From the NCBI GenBank assembly GCA_947561395.2, contig OX387182.1:38681949-38745948 (forward strand): 64,000 bases of DNA. The letters are read 5' to 3'. The DNA comes from Buxus sempervirens. Lineage: Eukaryota > Streptophyta > Magnoliopsida > Buxales > Buxaceae. Positions 58,815-64,000 of this stretch are shown here, piece after piece (the stretch's first letter is position 1; each line of letters opens with the position of its first letter). Position numbers and translations under genes: made by a program. A model generated the notes under the pieces. That model did no database searches. It had not been told where the DNA came from and saw only the letters and a list, made by a program, of their open reading frames with translations.

Positions 58815-61800
58815 AGGAGAGTATGTTGTTCCTCAAAGCTCTCACTTCTTTGTTGATTTGGTTGCAAATAATCCTCACTCCTTATTTCAACTAACAATTC
58901 AAGTGACTTTTATTACCATTATCAAATGTATACATTCATATTTTTAGAACTTATAATAAGAAAAAAAAGATAAAGTGAAACAACTTTTAACAAAGAAAAG
59001 ATTATAAGGCAACCTAGTTTTATCTAAGCAACACAATACTAAAGGAAAGAAAATATTGTTGACGTTTCAATCATTTAACAATCCAAAGAAATAAGTAAAT
59101 ATAAATATTTTCATATTCTAAAAATACAACATTTAACTTGAATCATTGTAATAAAATGCAAATAGAACAGTTATCAGATCTGAGGTCCTATCACTTGATG
59201 GGGCAGATCTGCTTGGAAGTGTTAGAGAGAAAGCTTCATGAGCTTGTCAATGAAGCTTAGTTGTGGTCTCCCTTGAAGTTGAGCAAAAAATATCTCTAGC
59301 AAAAAAGAAGTCAACTTTTAAAGCCTTAGATGAAAAGTTGTAAATTAATGTCTCATGTTTCTTGTTTGTGTTTGCTTTTCTGCCCATATTTTGCTTTCAC
59401 GATGCCTCCCATCACAAAGAGAGGGAATCGCAAATGGTGTAAATATATGGTTCTCTTGAATGTTTAATTGCTTTCCCTTCCCTTTTAATTGGTTCTCTTA
59501 CTTGATTGGCTCCTAAAGCTAGACACTCAATAGCTTGGACTCACTTAACTATGGGGATGCATTCATGCTCAGGGGATAATAATCTACTATCAAGTGTTGA
59601 TCCCCTGTATTTAAACCTATTCAACCAGGGATATTTATGCCTTCTAACTTGTAAATGTACCCCTTTGGGCACTTGCTTCTATGTACTTTCTCAAAGTCTA
59701 ATTTGACTTCCTAGATCTGGTGAAACCATGGACAAAGTTGGTTCCTCTGTCAGTACCAGTAATCTAAGTGGGCAACAAGGCTACTTTCTTTTAGAAGTAC
59801 TGTTGGTCAAACAAGCAACATAAATTTCTTGACATTTAAAGCAAAGTTTTGGAAAACCATAATCTTATAAAGGAAAATTTTAAATAAAATTATTTTTAGT
59901 TAAAATGAGAATCAGAATTTCAAGGACAAAACTTCTGAAATTTCCTATGTATAAAAGATATTTATGCCTATCATGGAGATGATGTTCAAGACAGTTAAAA
60001 TCAGATTACAAGAATGTTTAAAATTGGATTCCAATCCAAGAATCAAAGCCATTTACAAAGTCATAGATGAGTTGAGTCTTCAATACTAGTCTAAGACATG
60101 TTCATATATTCATGCTTTATAGTTTCTCTTTTACTTGGAATGTCAGTAAATATATTAAGCTGTGGGTTTCTCTCTAGTTCATATATGGCATTGCTGTGGG
60201 TTTCTCTCTAGTTCATATATGGTATTGCTGTGGGTTTCTCTCTCTTAAGAGTCCAAATCCTTGACACATTGGCAATTAATTGGTCTAAGGTCTGCCATAA
60301 CCAAAAACTGGGCATTGGATGATCAAAACACATATACCATTGGGTGCATAGAAATATCAAAGTAGAATAATGGAGAAATCTGAGTCAAGGTCACGGCCTA
60401 TCAGTGTCACATTCATAAAATAAACATATCAGTTATTAAAATGAATATGAAAAGAATAAAAAAAAAATTAGAATTGCTCATCCTTTCTATTTCTATCATT
60501 TACAAACTCATTACATTTACAAGAAATATTTGTGTTTTCAGCCAAGTGTAGAATTTTGAGTCCATAGAATAAGTTGTTTTCTTAAACAATAGCCATTGCT
60601 TTTCTATTCTAAATGGGAAAAATAGAATACAACCTAAACTTAGACGAGATTGGGTTCAAGTCCAACACAGATTTAGGTTCAGCCTGAACCATTCACAGAT
60701 TTGGAGGCGTGAGTGAAACGAGCATGATTGAGTTTCAGGTAAGAGAAATCTTCTGACGGAGATTAAATCATGTAAACTGGACTTCTATAAAATATTGTAC
60801 TATGGGAAAGCAATTTAGAATTCAGTTTAAACCAGCAACAGTCATATTGTCGACAAGGATATGTTATTACATCACTCTTCCCTAGTTCAAAGCATCATCA
60901 AGCTAAGAAAAATGCTTATTAACCTACTTAAATTTCTTATTGTTCAGACTAAAATTTCAGCTCTGAGGGGTTGAACTTCTGATGTCTCCAGTATTAGCAC
61001 AGATCACACATGGATACTATACCATTATCATTCTCTTAGCTGTGAAAAGACCATGAATCAGTGAGTACAAGTTCTCACATTCCCAAAAAACAACCTGCTG
61101 GTGAGGCTCTTATAATCCATTGCAAGATCATAATCAAACAAGAAACACCAGGTGATCCGTAATTAAAACTTGCTACTTGTGTTACCAGCTTTGTCAATAA
61201 AATGGAAACAACAATTGGGGAAAATCAGTAGCTAAGAAATGCAAATTCCAGATTATAATACTCCATAATCCTACAAGACGTAGTACCAAGAGTAAAACCC
61301 TGCACATGGCCTTATAGTTTAATCAACTATATTCCAGAGTTGATTAAGATAAAAACAACTCTGGAATAGATTAAAATTATACAACAAAATGAAGATGTTA
61401 CTATTTGTAAGGGAGGTTCTGGTTTTGGAAGCCCAAAAACAATGAGATTTAATCTTAGCAAAGTATTCCGGAAAGCTATTGCTAAGTTCCTTTGACAGCC
61501 TCAATTGGAACAAAGAAAAAATCTTTAACATGAAACAAAGTATTCAACGTATTTAAGCTTAGCAGCATTACACCTATAACAAGATACCTATAGAGGAACC
61601 TGTGTTTCAGCAAAATTGGAAGTGAAACAGAAAATTAAAAGGGAGTTCTTTCCCTTGTTTGTTCAATGTTCACTCCTGTCTGTTCAAGATACCTATACAA
61701 AAAATTAAAACAGCAAATTGGGGCTAAAACAGAAAATTAAAATTGGAAGTTAAACAAGATACCTATACAGAAAATTAAAACAGAAAATTGGAAGTGAAAC

Positions 61801-62610
61801 AGAAAATTAAAATTGGAAGTTAAACAAAAAATCTTTAACATGAGATTTAATCCGCATCCCTTCTCTTGTTTGTTCAATGTTCACGCCTGCTCGGAATTCA
61901 TTGCTGGATATTTATGGGTTGGTATCGATCAATGAAATTGCTTGAAAAATCTTCAAATCTTTCATCGGCTATGTGCAGGGAGTTGGAAAAACATGAAAAG
62001 AGTTTAAAACAAAAACGGAAAAAGAAAATCGATCTAAATAACAGGAGGATGGAGGAGAGGCATATGATACAAGTGGGATTGAAAAAAACCCTTATAGCTT
62101 TGAATAAGCAATGCAATCAGATCGGATAAATAAATGAAAAATAAGAAGAACAATGAAGAGGTATTTACCTGGTTGAAGAAGATTGGATTGGATTGCTACT
62201 CGAAAGAGAAGTAGAGAACCCGTAATATGCAACAGCACAATCAAGGTCGACACTAGCAGATTACAAAAGTGATTGTGTTCCCAATAGAACAAAGGGTCCA
62301 CAACGGCAGACTTCAGTGCCGCCTAATAGGATCGTTACTGGCAGATTAGAGTGTTGACTGAGTTCTCCAACAGCGTAACCAGGGTCGATTGGAATACTTC
62401 TTCAAAGTAACTAATGGCATGCGCAGAGCCCTGATTAGGGCTTGATGTTGTGCTGTTAGTTGCAAGTAAACGTGAAGATGCGCGCGCGGGAGAGGGAGAA
62501 TGACTTGCGTGCGAAAGAAAAAAATGTTAAAAGATATCAAAAGCAGAGCGCCGTCGTGCAAATAGAAAAGGCGACTACAATCCGCGGCGAACGTCGCGGG
62601 CCCGTCGCAA
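58815..62610. other. CACTA 5' leader/intron region, no gene seen
   Basis: This precedes the TNP2 start codon on the minus strand and would hold its promoter, leader and first introns. No protein recognised. A triplicated segment CTGTGGGTTTCTCTCTAGTT lies at about 60162-60245, with a period of about 33 bp. At 61690-61830 GAAACAGAAAATTAAAA and AATTGGAAGT recur. The stretch 62450-62560 is GC-richer and CT-rich on the minus strand, leader-like. Confidence 0.5.
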
Positions 62611-62682
62611 TTTAATCCCTTTCGCGACCACCTTATTAGCTGTCGTGAAATATTTGACGCAAAAAGCCCTTTTTTTGTAGTG
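62575..62682. repeat. Right CACTA terminus with subterminal repeats
   Basis: GGCGACTACAATCCGCGGCG, GAACGTCGCGGGCCCGTCGC, CCTTTCGCGACCACC and GCTGTCGTGAAATATT precede the end TTTTTTTGTAGTG. These are CpG-rich GCGAC/GTCGC variants matching the left-end motifs. The element stops at 62682, where family A LTR sequence begins. Confidence 0.72.
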
Positions 62683-63154
62683 AGATGAGGTAGATGTGGA
62701 TTATACTTGAGGATTTAAGGAAATCAAATTGAACTTTATGAGGGTTATTAAGGTAAGCTTAGTTAATGTTATTTCTCAAATTTCAATTGTCTAAGATACT
62801 CTCCAATTAGTTTTAGTGAATTGGAAATCAAATTCTGAAAAATTAGAATCAAGTGTACTTAAAATATCTCCTAACTGTACCCAAAGTACACCAAAGTATT
62901 ACCCAAGGTACCACCTAAGTATATCTAAGGTATACCCAAGTATTACCCCAAGGTACCACCAAAGTATATCTAAAGTACACCAATGTATAGCCCAAGGTAC
63001 CACCTAAGTATTAATTAAAGTACCCTCATTTATCCCTAAGGTACCCCATATATTTGTCTAAGGTACCCTACTTGTATCGCCTAAGGTACCTCACAAGTAT
63101 ACCCTTGGTATTGCCTAAGTACCACACGTATATACCTAAATTACCCCTTGGTAT
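62683..63154 (+). mobile_element. Family A LTR fragment with GGTACC array
   Basis: AGATGAGGTAGATGTGGATT onward matches, in reverse complement, 27193 leftward (ATCTACCTCATCT). It continues through TTTCAATTGTCTAAGATACT and AATTGGAAATCAAATTCTGA into the array (CCAAGGTACCACC, CTAAGGTACCCC) from about 62870. It is thus the 5' part of a family A LTR in plus orientation. The first 90 bp are missing at the CACTA junction, and a Tekay-like LTR cuts it at 63155. Confidence 0.83.
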
Positions 63155-64000
63155 TGTAAGACCCCGAATTTTCCTAAATATAAAAGTAAGTTAATAATTA
63201 ATATTATTAATGGTTTTAATCGATGGAAATAATTTATTGATGCAGGTGATATCGTAATTAGTGGAGATCCAGAGTTGGGTGTAGATCTAACCATCTGATC
63301 GTGAGGTATCGAGGTATGATTAATATTCTAAATTTGATGTGATATGATTGGGCAATGTGCATTGAGTTTGTTGTGCGTGAGTTGCGTGGGATAGAAGGTA
63401 TACAAATAAGTTGAAATAACCTAATAGAATACAAAGAGTATTCTAATCATATTCGTATCCTTCAGTTGCAAGAGAGAACAACTGAGAGCGACCGAAGAAG
63501 AAAAAGAAGAAGGAGAAAGGAAGGACTTTGGTCTTGTGTTCTTCACCATCTGGAGAGTGTCTTGCGTCTGTGAATAGTATTTCTTAGAAGAGAAGAAGAG
63601 GGAATGACTGTAAGAGGTAGGCAGCACTGTTTTCATGATCGTTTCATGCTCTTGTTGTGTTTACTCTCTATTGCATGTTTTTATGTTGTAGAAATATGTA
63701 TTTAATTTGATATCAAACTTCTATGTATGTTAGAATCACTTTGAATTGGAAAAATCGGATTTCGGAACACTGTTTAGATGTTTTTGGGAGACCGCCGAGC
63801 TCACTATGCTCAGCAATCCTTGGCGCTTCTAGGTGCTCGTTGAAAATTTTTAATCGACGTAGACCGCTTATCGATAGGTAGTCGACGCTCTGTTTTGAAC
63901 TACCGCTAACCCTAGACCATCGAGGCAATCCTGAGTGCTCTAACAAGAAAATGCAATTTTTCGTATATTTAATCTCTGATTCAATTCTAAACTGTTTTTA
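63155..64000 (+). mobile_element. Start of a second, diverged Tekay-like LTR (runs off window)
   Basis: TGTAAGACCCCGAATTTTCC begins at 63155. It matches the Tekay LTRs through GTGGAGATCCAGAGTT, GATCGTGAGGTATCGAGGTA, a GAAGAAGAAG run and CACCGTTTTC-type positions, but with many more differences than between the two LTRs at 17279 and 24437. It would be the 5' LTR of a complete element or a solo LTR, and the window ends before this can be seen. A candidate left target site is GGTAT (63150-63154). Confidence 0.82.

Larger units (their letters stand above)
49738..62682 (-). mobile_element. CACTA (En/Spm-type) transposon region, about 12.9 kb
   Basis: The left end reads CACTACAAGAAAA (49738-49750). 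The right end on the minus strand reads CACTACAAAAAAA (from plus 62682), 12 of 13 matching. Both ends carry GTCGCGAAA/GCGAC-type subterminal motifs. Between them two spliced minus-strand genes match the two proteins of plant CACTA elements: TNP2-like transposase (58814-54997) and a TNP1/Transposase_24-like protein (54816-53348). The 3-bp flanks differ (ACT on the left, AGA on the right), so the two ends may not stem from one insertion. A rearranged or composite element is possible. Confidence 0.8.

Noticed and set aside
61866-62129. 87-codon plus-strand frame (Lys/Glu-rich)
   Set aside because: Antisense to the transposon leader, no family motif, and AG-rich composition explains the openness.
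49738-62682. A single clean CACTA insertion
   Set aside because: The 3-bp flanks differ and the flanking sequences do not join into one ancestral site, so I report the region with both ends but do not claim one simple insertion event.

Overview
This is nuclear DNA from a flowering plant, probably a eudicot. It is AT-rich and intron-bearing, and it is packed with plant-type transposable elements (Tekay-like Ty3/gypsy, L1-type LINEs, hAT, CACTA, Helitron-like ends, MITE-like repeats). I see no intact host gene. Recognisable protein-coding sequence is transposon-derived, apart from one broken receptor-kinase fragment and one doubtful small gene. No tRNA, rRNA or CRISPR was recognised. Species cannot be told from the sequence.

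Layout: 1-1704 is AT-rich DNA with a Helitron-like 3' end at 285. A solo LTR lies at 1705-3528 (TSD CTTCC). 3529-9895 is AT-rich DNA without a supportable gene, with a minus-strand promoter-like patch near 9760. A solo LTR of 'family B' is at 9901-13111 (TSD CCTGG). A second solo LTR, 'family A', lies on the minus strand with ends at 13244 and 27282 (TSD TGTCT). It is split by a complete Tekay-like retrotransposon at 17279-26799 (TSD TATAC). 27368-28330 is a decayed hAT transposase, followed by a 5'-truncated LINE tail at 28440-28738. 29774-33882 is a terminal-inverted-repeat element split by a minus-strand family B solo LTR at 30134-33755 (TSD CTTCC), and a related repeat lies at 34790-35447. 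35640-44308 is an L1-type LINE broken by two more family B solo LTRs (36482-39808, TSD CTATG; 41279-43691, TSD ATATG). 44310-47280 holds MITE-like repeats, a broken receptor-kinase fragment and a foldback element. 47912-49737 has a Helitron-like end, a 69-bp tandem duplication and a possible small gene. 49738-62682 is a CACTA region with two spliced minus-strand genes: a TNP2-like transposase carrying two nonsense codons and an intact TNP1/Transposase_24-like protein. 62683-64000 is a piece of family A LTR followed by the start of a diverged Tekay-like LTR that runs off the window.

The nesting gives a relative order of insertion. The LINE is older than two family B LTRs, the hAT remnant is older than the family A LTR, and the family A LTR is older than the Tekay element. 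The two LTRs of the Tekay element differ at about 23 positions by eye (about 1%), so it is young, yet its gag-pol carries four stops and a frameshift. The most unusual signals are: (1) a 20-24 bp GGTACC-centred minisatellite inside family A LTRs and also inside an apparently unrelated foldback element, which received Tekay-type insertions twice independently; and (2) repeats with a 147-bp period, rich in W-box (TTGAC) motifs, downstream of the TATA box in the family B LTRs.
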